Positions 1 through 12,046 of a DNA stretch of 64,000 nt are shown one piece after another; position 1 is the first letter of the stretch, and each line of letters begins with the position of its first letter. The DNA lies in the NCBI GenBank assembly GCA_036245805.1, contig BTRK01000006.1, forward strand, positions 30,880,901 to 30,944,900. Reading direction: 5' to 3'. A model generated the notes under the pieces. It searched no databases. It was not told the origin of the DNA and saw nothing but the letters and a program-made list of their open reading frames with translations. Both the position numbers and the translations under genes were made by a program. This DNA comes from Pristionchus mayeri. Its lineage: Eukaryota; Nematoda; Chromadorea; Rhabditida; Neodiplogasteridae.

Positions 1-3000
1 TGCTCCAGATACGACTACCTGAAGGGACGAGTGGACGGGGCAATCGCTGAACTTCTCAAAGAAGGATTCCTTGAGAGTGGTCGGTCAATATCAATTATTT
101 CGTCGTAGACGTGCTTGAAGTCGTAAACCACATTTCTGTCCGATATTATTTGAATTTTAGCCCTTTTCTGTTCATTTCTGAATAATTGTCTGCAGGGAAG
201 ACGGGACTCACGAGTACCGAGGAGACATTGAGACTGTGCTCTCTTGAGAAACTCAAGCTCATCGCCAAGGATTTCAGAGTCGAGGCGAATAAAGTGTGTG
301 CTTTTTCTGGTGCTGAAATACATGATTTGAGTTTAATCAAGATATCGTATGGTCTCACTTTGCTCTCTCAGCGTCATTTTTGTTACGTAGCTGTTCTTGT
401 ATACGGTGGCTATTCCTTCTCTCTAATGGCCGCCTCATCAGTGAATTGATCTCTTTTGCAGCCAAAGGCATCGTTGATCTCCTCTCTTATGTCGACTGCG
501 AGTACTCAGAAGACTCTCTTCGTTGCTTCCACTCCAGGGAATACAGGCAGACTACTCACTGTGTGAGTGAGGGACGGAGGGAAAGATGGGGGCCATTCCC
601 ATCCATATCTCAATTTAACGAGTAGAAACAGTTGTTATAAAATGAGAAGAATGAGTGCTGAAGTGGTGATAGAGATGATGAAGTGATTGTCTCAGGGCGA
701 AGAAGCAGCTCGGGCCAGTCTACCGTACTTCCCTGGCTGCCGATTCCTTCTTCCGTGCTCTATTCTCCCTCTACTCACCTGCTCTCACTGACTCGCATCT
801 TGTGGCCGAGGACAGAACAATCAACATCATATCCAATATGATGTGAGTTCGAGAGGATAGGTGGAATCTCGGGACTCAGTGGTTATAGGTGTTGTGATTG
901 TTTTGGGGGACGGAAAGTCTTGAGACGTCTTTTCACTCTCGAGCCTAGAAATCAGTAGAAATGATGAAGTAGTATGGATGGATATTCATTTTGAGGTTCC
1001 GAATGAAGGAGATCCACTACGAGTCAATCCCTCGACGTGCTCCCTTCCCCTGTGAAGAAATCATTGGAGTGTACGAGGATAAGGAGGACTTGTATGAGTG
1101 AGTCGTCCCCCAATCATTCGAATAGTGGGAGATAGGGGTGAGAGGGATAAAACCATATCTATTATCTTACTCTCGAGGAATCGCCGTATTTCTATTTGTG
1201 ATCCATGCTCATCCAATAGCTTTTGTTTTTTTTGTTCTTGTTCTTTAATTTTTTTCGAAGTTCAACCTACAATACAAAGGTTAGTTATTTTTATGTAAAT
1301 TTATTGGCTTCTAGTTTTCTACCCACTTACCCTCCAATCATTTCCCTCCACAATGCTCACCTTACTCGGTCGTTCTGTGCTCTCATCTGCCCTTCGTCTC
1401 TCCCCTGTCTACCGTACCCAATTGATACATCCTCTCGGGAGTTGCTACCGTAATCCCATCGGCAGTCGTGCCTATTCCTCCGAGGGAGACAACAACTATC
1501 AAGACGTCGGTCCCACTCCACCCATAATTCTCTACACACATGGCGTCAGAGGAAGCGAGGAGCAGGTACGGAATATATCTGCTGCAGTGATCTCCCAGCA
1601 TACAGTAACCCTACCGTAATCAGGGTTCGCACATGGGGATCGGCATCTTCGCCGAAAAGAGCGACGAAAACCTCCGCCTGTCATATAGAAGGAAGACGAG
1701 GAAGGATATTGTTAGCTACGAGAAAAGTCCAATACTACATGTGTGTTCTATAATATCTTACCCCACTCAATACTGCATATCTTCCGTAACCCCTGCCTCT
1801 CTATGCTCCGGGATCTTCAATGATCCCTTTGTTGAGGCAATTTGGTATGCACTCTTCTACCTCTCCAAGTCTCCTTCCGTCCGCAAGGATGACGTCGTCA
1901 TTATCCGTACACACTTCGACCCCGTTGTAGACGAGTTCGAGGTAAAGAGGGAGAGTACGGTAGCTGAGTGGCTATTCAGAAATGGCGCAATGGAGACGTC
2001 AAAGGATCGAAGGGTCTGACTGATTTATGGCGGCAGATGGATAAGTGGGTGGTGAAAGGAGTAGGGAATACGGTAGTTACCGTAATCAGATTCCACAATG
2101 TGCAAATCGAGCGAGCGGATATAATGGACGGCAGTCTGCACATGGCCATTGGTCTCGCAGTGATTGTACTGGAAGATGGAAGAGAAGGTACGGTATGAGA
2201 GGACTGTTATTGATTGATGGAAATGGTTCTCCTGTAGATATCAGTTAAAACTGCACTCAATCTACCCGATCATTCTCTTGCGAGGAAGGATAAAAAGGAA
2301 GAGTGAAGAGTGAACAGCACCTAACATCATCTACTAACCCCACTGAACATCCTTATAATTCGATGATTCACCAACTACTGACCCACTTTGATTACTAATA
2401 AAATGAAAATTATTTTTATCATCATTCATTGCAACATAATAATCATCCTTAAATATTGTTAAATAATAAGGTCGTTAATTTTTTGAACAAAAATTATCTC
2501 TGACTCTCTAATTCTCGATGACTTCGTGCATAATGTGGATGCAAATGAGGAAGATCCTCTCTCCATCCTCTCCCTTCCTCCAATCATTCCTCCTCCACAA
2601 TGCTCACCCTACTCGGTCGTTCTGTACTCTCCTCCGCTCTCCGTCTCTCCCCCGTCTACCGTACCCCACTGATCTACCCTGTGGGATCCCCTTGCGGTGG
2701 TTACCGTAACCCGACTCGTTCCTACACGACGGATGGAGGGAGTGACTACGAGGACTTCGGTCCCATTCCGCCCATCACAATGTACACGTATGGCATCCGA
2801 GGGAGTGAAGAGCAGGTATGGCATCCACTTCTGCCCTCGATTCTCACTCTCTTCCTAATCCTTCCCTAACCAGGGTTCCCATGTGGGCATCGGCATTTTC
2901 GTGGAAGACTATCACGAAATGAATTTCTGTCGGCCTGTTCCGAGGACTAAGGAGACTGCCGTATTCACTGAGAAGACACCGGAACTGCAGGTGTGACCTA

Positions 3001-6000
3001 CTCGAGATCACCTCTGGACGTTCACTCCTCCCTCCACCTTGATCCGTCTTCGGTGTTTGGCTATTCCTCTCCACTCTGATCAGGCGATTCGAATTGCTCT
3101 CTGGCGTCTGTACAAGTGGCCTTCCTACCTCAAGGAGGATGTCATCATCCGCACTCACTTCGGAGCCGTCGTCGAGGAATGTGAGGTTAGCGGAAGGAGT
3201 ACTGTAGCCGATCGATCGGATATGTTACGTCATCGAGTGCTTTTCAGAATTGGCGCAATGGTGATGTTGAAGGCTCTCGCAGTTTAATGGATGTGTGGCG
3301 TCAAATGGACAGGTGTAGAATATGCGAGAGGGGAAGGAAGACATTCGATGTGCAGATTCCCGAATGTGCGCATCGAACACGCAGAGATAGATGACGAATA
3401 CCTAGAGAATGCAATCGATCGAGCACTGATTGCACTCGAAGATGCGGAGATGGAAGCTGCTAAGGTAGAACAGTGAGAGTAGTGAGGATGAAGGTGGTTC
3501 CCGTAGGTGAAAGAGACGAAGACTCCATCCAAACATCTTCGCCATTCACTCAAGTATCCACTGAGTGTCCCCAGTAAGAAGAAGGACGAGAAGGAGGATG
3601 AATGAAGAGTGAAGAAGAGTACAGAATCCCATAGATCCTTCCCCCCTGACATGCACTCACCCCTTACGAATTACTCGATAACTAACTGACGACAACCGAT
3701 TATTGATAAAAATGTAAATATTTTGAGATCGTATTGGTCGAAATTCGTTGCAAACATAACAGAGGGAATGTGGTGTAATTGAAATTTCATATAGATTTGG
3801 TTGGAGAACGAACTCATCTGCTTCTTTGAAATATGGAATGTTTATTTACTTTATCTTTATTTTAGGTTCGTAGGTGCGAAAGAGGCAGAGGAGAGACAAC
3901 TGAGGGCAATCGATAGACATGATATGAAGATTGCACTCGAAGAGGCAGAAAGGGCGAGGAAAAAACTCGCTGAGATGAAGAGTACAAGGTACAGAGGGTG
4001 ATATTCTAGGAATATTTAGGTAGGGATACGGTATCCCCAGTGAATAGAGAATGTGCAGGATGAATTATCTGCTCTCTCTCCCCGCTCATCATCGTCCATA
4101 CACAAGAGAAGCAGTACTGACGAGGATTGCGAGTAGAGGTACCCTTCTCTCTCGATGGAACTGCACGAGTTGCAGGCCTTGCCCTTTCCGAGTTATTCCA
4201 GTGATTGATAGGTACTTTCATCATGGGAAGGTACCGAAAATATTTTCCATATCAGAAACATCGAGGAAGTATACCTTCCAATTGTAAGAGGCCAAATACG
4301 CACAACTCAGTTTCCCTGGCTGCATATCACGCCTCTCACGAGAGAATCGAGCTAGAATCGCAATTCTAGGGAATGGAGGGAAAATTGCAAAATCTGTCCT
4401 AACCGGTTTTGGTCATCCTGAGGCATGTCTGACACTCCCCCAAAGTCTCATTGTGTACACTTCATTTTGGACGTCACTACACCGGGCATGATCTCGGTAG
4501 CTCTCACTTTAAGAGCTCGTATCTCCGTTACAGTGAAATATAGAGCAAAATTGACCTCTGAGTGACCCCCACTCATTTTTCGAGCTCTATCGACCTGTAT
4601 AGTTCATTAGGTATGAATGTTATTTTTAACCACAGCGCATTCTAGGTCAAATTTCTCAAAAGTGTAGGTAAAGAAGCAGCTGAAATTTTCACACAGTGTG
4701 TAGCTTTCCAAGGGCTATCGAATGAGTAGTCTGCACCGAAAATACCACGACTACAGGTAGAGTTAAGGTCTTTAAACTTTTCTGAATGATTTGAAGATAT
4801 TTTTCAACAGGAAAGTTGTACGAAGCCCGATCATTCTTGGGAACGCGGGCAATGAAAGCGGTCCGCGCACATTATCCGATGGACTAAGATAATTTCAAAC
4901 GATTCAGAAAAGTTTAAATGCCTTAACTCTGCCTGTAGTCGTGGTATTTTCGGTGCAGACCACTTATTCGATAGCCCTTGGAAAACTACACATTGTGTGA
5001 AAATTTCAGCTGCTTCTTTACCTACACTTTTGAGAAATTTGACCTACAATGCGATGTGGTTGAAAATGGCATTAATATAAAATGAACTATACAGGTCGAT
5101 AGAGCTCGAAAAATAAGTGGGGGTCACTCAGAGGTCAATTTTGCTCTATATTTCATTGTTACGGAGATACGAGCTCTTAAAGTGAGAGCTGCCGAGATCA
5201 TGCCCGGTGTAGTGACGTCCAAAATGAAGTGTAGACAATGAGACTTTGGGGGAGTGTCAGACATGCTTCAGGCTGTCCAAAACCAACTAGAACTCATTTG
5301 AGGATTTTCCCTCCATTCCCATGGCAAGCTCGATTCTCTCGTGAGAGGCGTGATATTTCAATTGCAGGTGTAGACTGCCTGGAGAGGAAGAAGGATTACG
5401 CCGCAGCATGCAACTGGATTAAGTTCATAGTCCGTCATCAAGGTACGATTCACCCAGAAGGGAGGGAGAGAATCGTCCTCTTAAAGGAGGAGTAAATGCA
5501 AACGCGCGCCCGGGTGGAATATGTTTCACCTAGGGACGCACTCTCTTCAAGCCGCGTGCTATCTCGCCCCCTTCCCTGAGCTTTCCCTGATCTGGCTCCC
5601 AGCTAACTAGCTATAACTCTGTTCGGAATGGAGATATCAATGTGAAAATTTCGGAGCTTCTTACCGTTGTGGAGATCTAGGAAGTGCATATGATAGCTTC
5701 AAAAATTGAATTTTGAGTTTACTCCTTCTTTAAGTTGTCTCATCTCTTCTTCCTCATTCGATGGGTGCCCTCTACGAGAGACTCGCACTCGATCTACACC
5801 ATCACTGTGCAGAGAGCGATGAAGCCATTGATGAGGTACTCCATTAGCAAATACTTAAGGATGGGGGAGTTAAGCGAGGTTCCCACTTAGAACCAATCGA
5901 TGAGTATACAGTAGTAATGAGTAGTGTATTGTAGATCAAGCGTGCGCTCGAGGATCCTCTCGTTCCCGATAAACATCGACTGAATCTGGACGATCGAGCG

Positions 6001-8144
6001 AAGAGAATTCTGAAGGATGGATGGGAGAGCAAGTGAGATAATTGCTGTGTACGAGGGTAGATCATAAGTCTGACACAGCCGCACTCACTTACCGTAGTCA
6101 TCTATTACCCGTTTCGCAAGTAATATGATTCCGCCTGGCTGGGAATAACTTGCATTATTCCCGCGCCCTTCTAGAGAGACCTGTCTTGTCTCTCCCCGTG
6201 ATGTTGGATGGTTGCTAGTCCAGTCGCTCCCCATTAGACGTCTAGGTGACCCGTGTAGTCTAGGAATGCGACACTACCTTTCTACAACCACCTCTCTCCT
6301 ATTTACTACTCTTTATCTTCCATAATTAACATTGTCCCGTATTGTAATAAACTCTCTCTATTACTTCCACTCTCACCACGCTCATACATAACAATAATTA
6401 TGTGACAGTTGGTAGTTTGGTCATCCTCATTCCTCCAATCTTGTATTCCATTATTGTCCATATAAATATGCATGTTTGAAAAAGGAGCTCATTGATTGAG
6501 ATATTCAAGATATTTGTTGTAGGTTCTCCCTCACTCCTCCAGCAGAGATTGTGATCGAGGGAGAGACAATCGGGAGAGATCTGGGGAATGAGAGGAAGAA
6601 TCTCTTTGTGAAGACAACCAAGGATGGAGGTGAGAAGGAGGGAGGGAGATGGAGCGTATCCCCATGCAAGGCAGATAGATATTGAGGCATATGTTGATCT
6701 GAGGAAATATATCCTCTCTTAGATAAGGATGAACTTTTCTTTTTTTGAAATATGAATCTTGGCAATTAGTTGATTGCAGATGTTGAACAGATCAGTGTGG
6801 AGAGAGTAGCACTCGATTACTTCCTCGAAGAAGGAATGGAAAATGGTGAGTGGATGGGATAGAGGAACAACATCCAGAGGGGAAAAGATTATGAACGTTA
6901 TTTCTAAAAAAAACCCCGGTTGTGTTCGATAATATCAAAACCTCAATCTTTCATTCAGGTCTTCACTCCGAGGGAGAAATCTGGCATCTGGCGTTTAAAT
7001 TACTGTTCTGGGATGTAATCTATACTCATGGAGTGCAGGGAGTCTGGCTGTGTGAACTGCAGGTACTGTAGAACGAGGAGTACTGTAGTGTGTTGTGCAT
7101 CCGTGTTGGGGACTCAAATTGATTGACAATGTAGATTTGAGATAGAAGTATAGTTGATGGATATGTCTCAAGTTGAAATCAGGCTTCTCCCCTCGACCAC
7201 GACCACTCCCTCTACGAGGCAAGGAAGGATGCATTCGAAGAGAGATTCGAGTGGCTACGGTGAGAGAGGAGTCCCTTTATTAATTGCTTTGATCTTTGCT
7301 AATGAGGAGCAATGGCGATATAACACGTGATTCCACATTCGATCATTGGAGAAACATCTCATCTGAAAGTGCAATAAGTATTGCAGAAGTAGCAGCGAAG
7401 AAGATCGACTGGCGATGGTTGAACAGAACTGGAATGGGACTGAAACAATTACGATGGCTGAATTTAAGGTGAGGAGACTTTACCAGAATATTCTATGTGT
7501 CTTTAAACTATCAATGTGAAGAGTGTTCTTCTTCTTCTTCTCTCTCTCCTACAACGAGGAAAGGAAGAATGGAATGGATGGCTCTGAATGGGGATGCTGA
7601 GATGATCTCTTGCTTGCAGGGATTCCTCAGTGCGTGTTCCCTTCCCACTCTCCTGGGGGTTCTCACTATTCTCGCCAAGGAACCGCGACACAGGTCAAAA
7701 CAACTTGTATTCAAGAGCAGGAAGGAATTGCCAGAATGACTAAATTATTTCTTTGACAAAACTGAATGGGGTCGATAAATGAATACTCTGCAGACGTTCT
7801 GGTTTTCCCGATCTCGTTCTGTGGAGTGCCACTAAACAAATGATTACGGTGAGTAGAGAGAGAGAGAGAGGGAGAATCAAAGTACGGTAGGTAGATGCTA
7901 CGGTACTCTCATCCCTGATGTATTTTCCTTTAGATAACAATGTTATTAATGAGAAGAGTTAATTTGAGGTGGCAGAAGTGAAGGGTCCGGGCGATACTCT
8001 CTCCACCAAGCAGCGACTGTGGCTAGACTTCTTTATGAATCAAGACAACGAAAGGGTCAAGGCGTATCTATGTAAAGTAAAAGGTAAGCTATTACAATCA
8101 TTTTTGTAACCTCAGTATGGGAAAGGGGAAAAAGACCTAAGTGA
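1..8144 (+). CDS. FAN1: FAN1 (Fanconi-associated nuclease 1), 3' part, 19 exons
   Basis: Structure-specific 5' flap endonuclease/exonuclease of interstrand-crosslink repair. Phase-consistent exons: 1-79, 196-293, 462-562, 696-842, 996-1097, 3866-3988, 4059-4138, 5368-5442, 5735-5835, 5935-6032, 6523-6629, 6780-6845, 6959-7062, 7183-7259, 7307-7468, 7559-7693, 7794-7848, 7969-8083, 8116-8144, giving 617 codons. The N-terminus (UBZ/SAP side) lies upstream of the window. Seen: SAP-like helices in exons 1-3, the TPR-like region (YERLALDLHHH, then DPLVPDKHRLNL) and a VRR_NUC domain with GFPDLVLW and VAEVKGPGD. These match the PD...EVK catalytic pattern of human FAN1 (D960, E975, K977); HSEGEIW matches the E834 region. 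All catalytic positions I can align are intact. Intron 1098-3865 contains two other genes and intron 4139-5367 a foldback element. The tiny last exon (8116-8144) and the first donor (79 or 76) are the least certain parts. Confidence 0.9.
1353..2248 (+). CDS. RNase H-fold pseudoenzyme, copy 1, nested in a FAN1 intron
   Basis: Exons 1353-1565, 1624-1740, 1837-1941, 1980-2044, 2090-2187 and 2238-2248 (202 aa), all in phase. Residues 1-45 are Arg/Ser/Leu-rich with almost no acidic residues, like a mitochondrial presequence. The rest follows the RNase H1 order: a first beta strand (LYTHGVRGSEEQ then GIGIF), a beta-strand/turn (VIIRTHF), then KWRNGDVKGSKGLTDLWRQM, which resembles the KW..NGW....DLW segment of RNase H1. 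The catalytic Asp of YTDG is His63, and the Asp of the later TDS motif is also His (RTHF). The C-terminal His...GN..AD motif is not recognisable. I therefore infer a non-catalytic RNase H-like protein, possibly mitochondrial. It starts with its own ATG and lies wholly inside one FAN1 intron, on the same strand. Confidence 0.6.
2600..3476 (+). CDS. RNase H-fold pseudoenzyme, copy 2, tandem paralogue
   Basis: Exons 2600-2815, 2874-2990, 3084-3185, 3248-3312 and 3356-3476 (206 aa). Exon lengths and phases mirror copy 1: the second exon is 117 nt and the fourth 65 nt in both. The first 20 residues are identical to copy 1, again a mitochondrial-type leader. The RNase H-like order is MYTYGIRGSEEQ, GIGIF, TPELQ (position of the catalytic Glu, kept here), VIIRTHF and NWRNGDVEGSRSLMDVWRQM. 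The first catalytic Asp is Tyr64 and the third is His. The C-terminal helix (AIDRALIALEDAEMEAAK) is charged and long. The last exon could instead splice after AAK, because GTAGAA follows, so the 3' end is provisional. Both copies lie in the FAN1 intron 1098-3865. Confidence 0.6.
4324..5356. mobile_element. Foldback/palindromic element in a FAN1 intron
   Basis: Two arms of about 480 bp are imperfect reverse complements. The outer ends read ATATCACGCCTCTCACGAGA at 4324 and its complement ending at 5356. Inside, long matching tracts include the CTACAGG/CCTGTAG and GGGGGAGTGTCAGACATG segments. The centre lies near 4840 and is unpaired (about 100 bp). No transposase is seen, so this is a non-autonomous foldback/MITE-like element. 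It ends 11 bp before the acceptor of the FAN1 exon at 5368. Confidence 0.85.
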
Positions 8145-8354
8145 TATTCCTAGGCAACAATTAGCTTTTTTTTTAAAATTTCTTATTTGAGCCTCTGGGA
8201 GGAAGAGAATTCAATGAGAGACGAGCAGATACTCTTCATTTGTCTATACTTCCCAATAGTAGAAGATCATTCTTGTTAATCTTTACATTCCTTTTTACAT
8301 TGCCCCATACTTCCATTCGCCCCTCCCCCTGATACGGCTAAATTCATTCGTTTA

Positions 8355-9685
8355 TCACGGATCTCCTCTAAAAATGTAGCAAAACGAGACCCTTTTGCGA
8401 CAGAAAAAATTTTTTGATCGTGGATTTCGGTGAATATTTTGAGACTAGGCAACGTGAGGGCGAGGACAACGCAAATTCGTTTCATTTATCGAAATTTGCA
8501 TGTTTACGGGTAGCAATGACCTACTGCTTCAAATGGCCGTATTTCGGTCAGTTTTTGACCTACAGCTGGCGATTTTTTTTCCAATCGGTGCGTAATGAAA
8601 TTGTCTACAAGCTGGTTCACTTACAATACGATAAAAAGTGTCATCTTCCCACAGTAATCATGAAAAAACACTTTAAATTTTCAGTTTCTCAAAAATTTTC
8701 TCTTGACAATACGATTTTTATTTCAGATTCGGATTCTCCATACTCGACTTGAGGTAAACATATATTTCATCTGTCTTGGATCGTGCTTCTTCATACTGCT
8801 ACTCAGTAGGGAGAACCCGGACTTGGTTGATTTTTTTATCAAAATACATTTCGGCGTGTCTCTCCCCTTCTAATTATTCAAATCACCAAAGTAAGACCAG
8901 AATTCGAAAGCTAGCGAAAAGTTCTCCAAGTTCAACTCAGTGGTCCGAGACTTAAAAGTGGACCGTTTTTGAGTTATTTAGTGAATTCGAATTGATGGTC
9001 ATTCAGTGAATATAATGATAATCGTTGAGAGGAGTGATCACTCGTTGATACTTTTCTGTGATACATCATAACTCAAAAACGGTCCAATTTTAAGTCTCGG
9101 ACCACTGAGTCAAACTTGTAGAGCTTTTCGTTAGCTTTCGAATTCTGGTCTCACTTTGGTGATTTGCATAATTAGAAGGGGAGAGACACACCGAAATGTA
9201 TTTTTATAAAAAATCAACCAAGTCCGGGTTCTCCCTACTGAGTAGCAGTATGAAGAAGCACGATCCAAGACAGATGAAAAATATGATTACCTCAAATCGA
9301 GTATGGAGAATCCGAATCTGAAATATAAATCGTATTGTCAAGAGAAAATTTTTGAGAATCTGAAAATTTAAAGTGTTTTTTCATGATTACTGTAGGAAGA
9401 TGACACTTTTTATCGTATTGTAAGTGAACCAGCTTGTAGATAATTTCATTACGCACCGATTGGAAAAAAATCGCCAGCTGTAGGTCAAAAACTGACCGAA
9501 ATACGGCCATTTGAAGCAGTAGGTCATTGCTACCCGTAAACATGCAAATTTCGATAAATGAAGCGGATTTGCGTTGTCCTCGCCCTCACGTTGCCTAGTC
9601 TCAACATATTCACCGAAATCCACGACCAAAAATTTTTTTTTGTCGCATGGGCTCCTGCAATCTTACAGGAGATCTGTGTTATTGC
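8355..9685. mobile_element. Foldback/palindromic element downstream of FAN1
   Basis: Long inverted repeat. Sequence from about 8397 to 8985 is the reverse complement of about 9060 to 9646, including GTCGCA/TGCGAC near the ends, GGTGAATAT/ATATTCACC, and matching tracts such as ACCACTGAGT. Weaker homology extends to GATCTCCT near 8362 and AGGAGATC near 9669, so the ends are approximate. Open frames inside both arms are mirror images of each other and look non-coding. No transposase was found. Confidence 0.8.
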
Positions 9686-10452
9686 ATCTCACATTTTAAA
9701 ATCGAGGAAGTTATTGCGCTTTATTGATTGCACTCCGCTTTTAGCATTTTTTAAATAGTCATTACTGAATTAATGCAATGAGCATAGGAAAATTCTCGAG
9801 ATAAATCACCTGTTGTATTCAGAAAAGCTAAAAGAAATTGTCCCACTAAAAGTGTAATGCATAACGTGCTATCGCATGAAGCCAATATTTTCCTGTATTG
9901 TTGTTCCATCCATTCCGTAAATTTGTTGAGAAAACACGCAATAAATGTGGTTCAACGAAGTTTTTTTCACTTATACAATCAGAAATTTGCCGTAACGATA
10001 AAAATACAAAACGTGTGATATTTTTTATAATAATGATGATATTATTGACCATCATTTACTTCTGTATAAACTTTTCACTGACTTTCTCTTCTCCTTTCAT
10101 AATTACTACAGTCGTTTTTTCCGTGCTTGCTTGGTCTAAACAATTGAATTTTTCCCTCAATGAGACAAAGTGCACAACTGTCCACTACTCGTCAGATTAG
10201 TTGGTGGTTAATTAGTGTTCCGTCAATGGATCTCTCTACTCCCTCCTCTCTTAGACACTGATAAGAGGAGGCAAAAGGATCCAAAGAAGATTTTGATCGT
10301 CACTCTCTTTCCATCTTTTCTGATGTTATTCCCTATATGGAAACCAATTTGTCCTGTTTCTACATTAGGTCGACCGACCTTTTGCTGACATCTCCTTCCC
10401 TCATTCCTTTGAAATCTCCATTCCAGATTCTCAGGCACTGGTCATTGTGATA
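9686..10452. other. Intergenic, AT-rich, no supported gene
   Basis: The stretch is AT-rich with poly-T runs. A 100-codon open frame at 9898-10200 with a hydrophobic middle is visible, but it has no splice or family support. The segment just before 10453 is presumably the promoter and 5' UTR of the first BPI-like gene. Confidence 0.5.
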
Positions 10453-11891
10453 ATGAGAAGGTCGTCTCCCGTACTGCTCCTCCTTCTCCTCTCTTCTTCT
10501 TGTTTATCGATAGATCAACATGCTACGACTACTCTCCGATTAAACAAGTCCTTCTTCCAATTAGCATCTGCAAAGACAAAGTCGATCGTTAGTTATACGA
10601 ATTTTCATAGTGTGATAATCGCAGTCTCTAGATCGACGCCATTGTTCCCAAGATTCGGATTCCTGCCATCAACGTGACTACGGAGAGCGGTCTCACCTTT
10701 CTCACTCGGTCCATAAATCTCACACACTTCGATTTCCCTCGGTGAATCTGTTAATTTGTCTGTCATTGTATTCTTCCTGTTTGAGAACGACTTTCTCGAT
10801 CTCAGATGATGGATTGACTTGGAACACAATTGGAGGAAAGATCGAGATCAAAATGGAATTCGTTGCTCGGGTAAGGCGATCATTCCCTCCCTGCATCCTC
10901 CTCTCTCTGCAGTATCAGCCATTCCCTGGAGGTCCGCGAGTCACCAAGACTGGATTCGCCACTATTTCAGTCGAAGATTTACAGACGAATCTCAATGGTC
11001 AATCGGAGAGAATGCATGCACACAAACCACATTTTCAGCACTTATAAAAACATTAAATTCACGACCAGAACTCGTTACCAATAGTTGCTCGACCAGTGTT
11101 GATAAACTGAATGTCGTGTGAGTTAGTTGAATAAAATTTAAATTTAAAAAAATCTGAATTTTCAGATTCGACGCGGATATTATTGGATCGGTGCTAAATA
11201 TCATCAAAGATTTAGTCATTGACTATGTCAAAAAGTTCATCTCAGAACATGTAACAACTTTGGTGAATTCAATTTCAATTTGTCAATTCGAAGGCGTGTG
11301 TTCTCATCTCTTCATTGACGAATCAGGCGAACAAATTCGTACAAAAACAACCGGAAGAAATTCGAGTGTGGAAGAACATCTACCTGAACTACACTGCATC
11401 TAAGGACCCCGTCTACCATGAGTAAGATAACTCGACTTTCCCAAATCGCGGTGAATTACTCAGTGATTTCATCGAAGCTCAGTGCTCTTTACGAGTCGCA
11501 ATACACGATAACGAAACGAAGTTTCAAATTCTGGGTAGTGAGATAATGAGTTCTCAATTAACGACATATTTCAGATAATTATGGAATCGATTCTTCCGTT
11601 CTTGATACGATGAATGTTGAAGATTTTGAATTCATCCCCGTCTCAGATACCCCATCTTGCCACTTCCTCTCTAAACTTCTCATTATTCTGAGAGGTCAGT
11701 TCTCGATTCCCCCTACTTCCCAATGCATTCTCTCCCATGCAGATGCACTCATCTACGCATTGGCAGCCTACGGACTTATCTGCATCTTCAACTATATGCT
11801 GACTATGATTACCACTCGAGGAGTCTCTTTCGTTCTTCCATCTGAGACTAAAGTATACGAGAATGAGGCACTGAAGACTTTCGATCGATAA
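10453..11891 (+). CDS. BPI/LBP-family lipid-binding protein, single-barrel form, copy 1
   Basis: Exons 10453-10587, 10653-10741, 10786-10870, 10913-10997, 11039-11117, 11166-11250, 11294-11421, 11464-11534, 11575-11694 and 11743-11891 (341 aa), all in phase. A Leu-rich signal peptide (MRRSSPVLLLLLL) indicates secretion. The fold order resembles the N-terminal barrel of bactericidal/permeability-increasing protein: RIPAINV, then FSISDDGLTW, then NSRPELVTNSCSTSV, a long amphipathic helix, and SEHACVLISSLTNQANKF. The two Cys would form the conserved BPI disulfide. The protein ends soon after entering what would be the second barrel, so it is shorter than full-length BPI/LBP (about 480 aa). A hydrophobic stretch (DALIYALAAYGLICIF) lies near the C-terminus. 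Two introns are only 42-43 nt. The family assignment is from remembered motifs. Confidence 0.65.
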
Positions 11892-12046
11892 AGTGATGAT
11901 TCACTGGTGCTGATATGGTAGTGACCCTTGTAAACAGAGTCGGGTGAGACACAAACAACGAGATACGAACTCTGATAATCCAAGTGATAACACCTTTCCA
12001 TCCTCTTTGACTTGCCCGTTAGCGACAAGGAATAGAGGGGGGAAGG

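Noticed and set aside
3801..4001. Possible third RNase H-like copy (helical segment rich in Glu/Ala/Arg)
   Set aside because: Its phases fit exactly between FAN1 exons ending at 1097 and starting at 4059, and it aligns with the FAN1 helical region, so it is FAN1 exon 3866-3988.
8414..9629. Mirror-image open frames of 80-112 codons
   Set aside because: They lie in the two arms of a foldback element and are reverse-complement reflections with no start, splice or family support.
9898..10200. 100-codon open frame with a hydrophobic segment
   Set aside because: AT-rich, low complexity, no supporting neighbours or splice sites.
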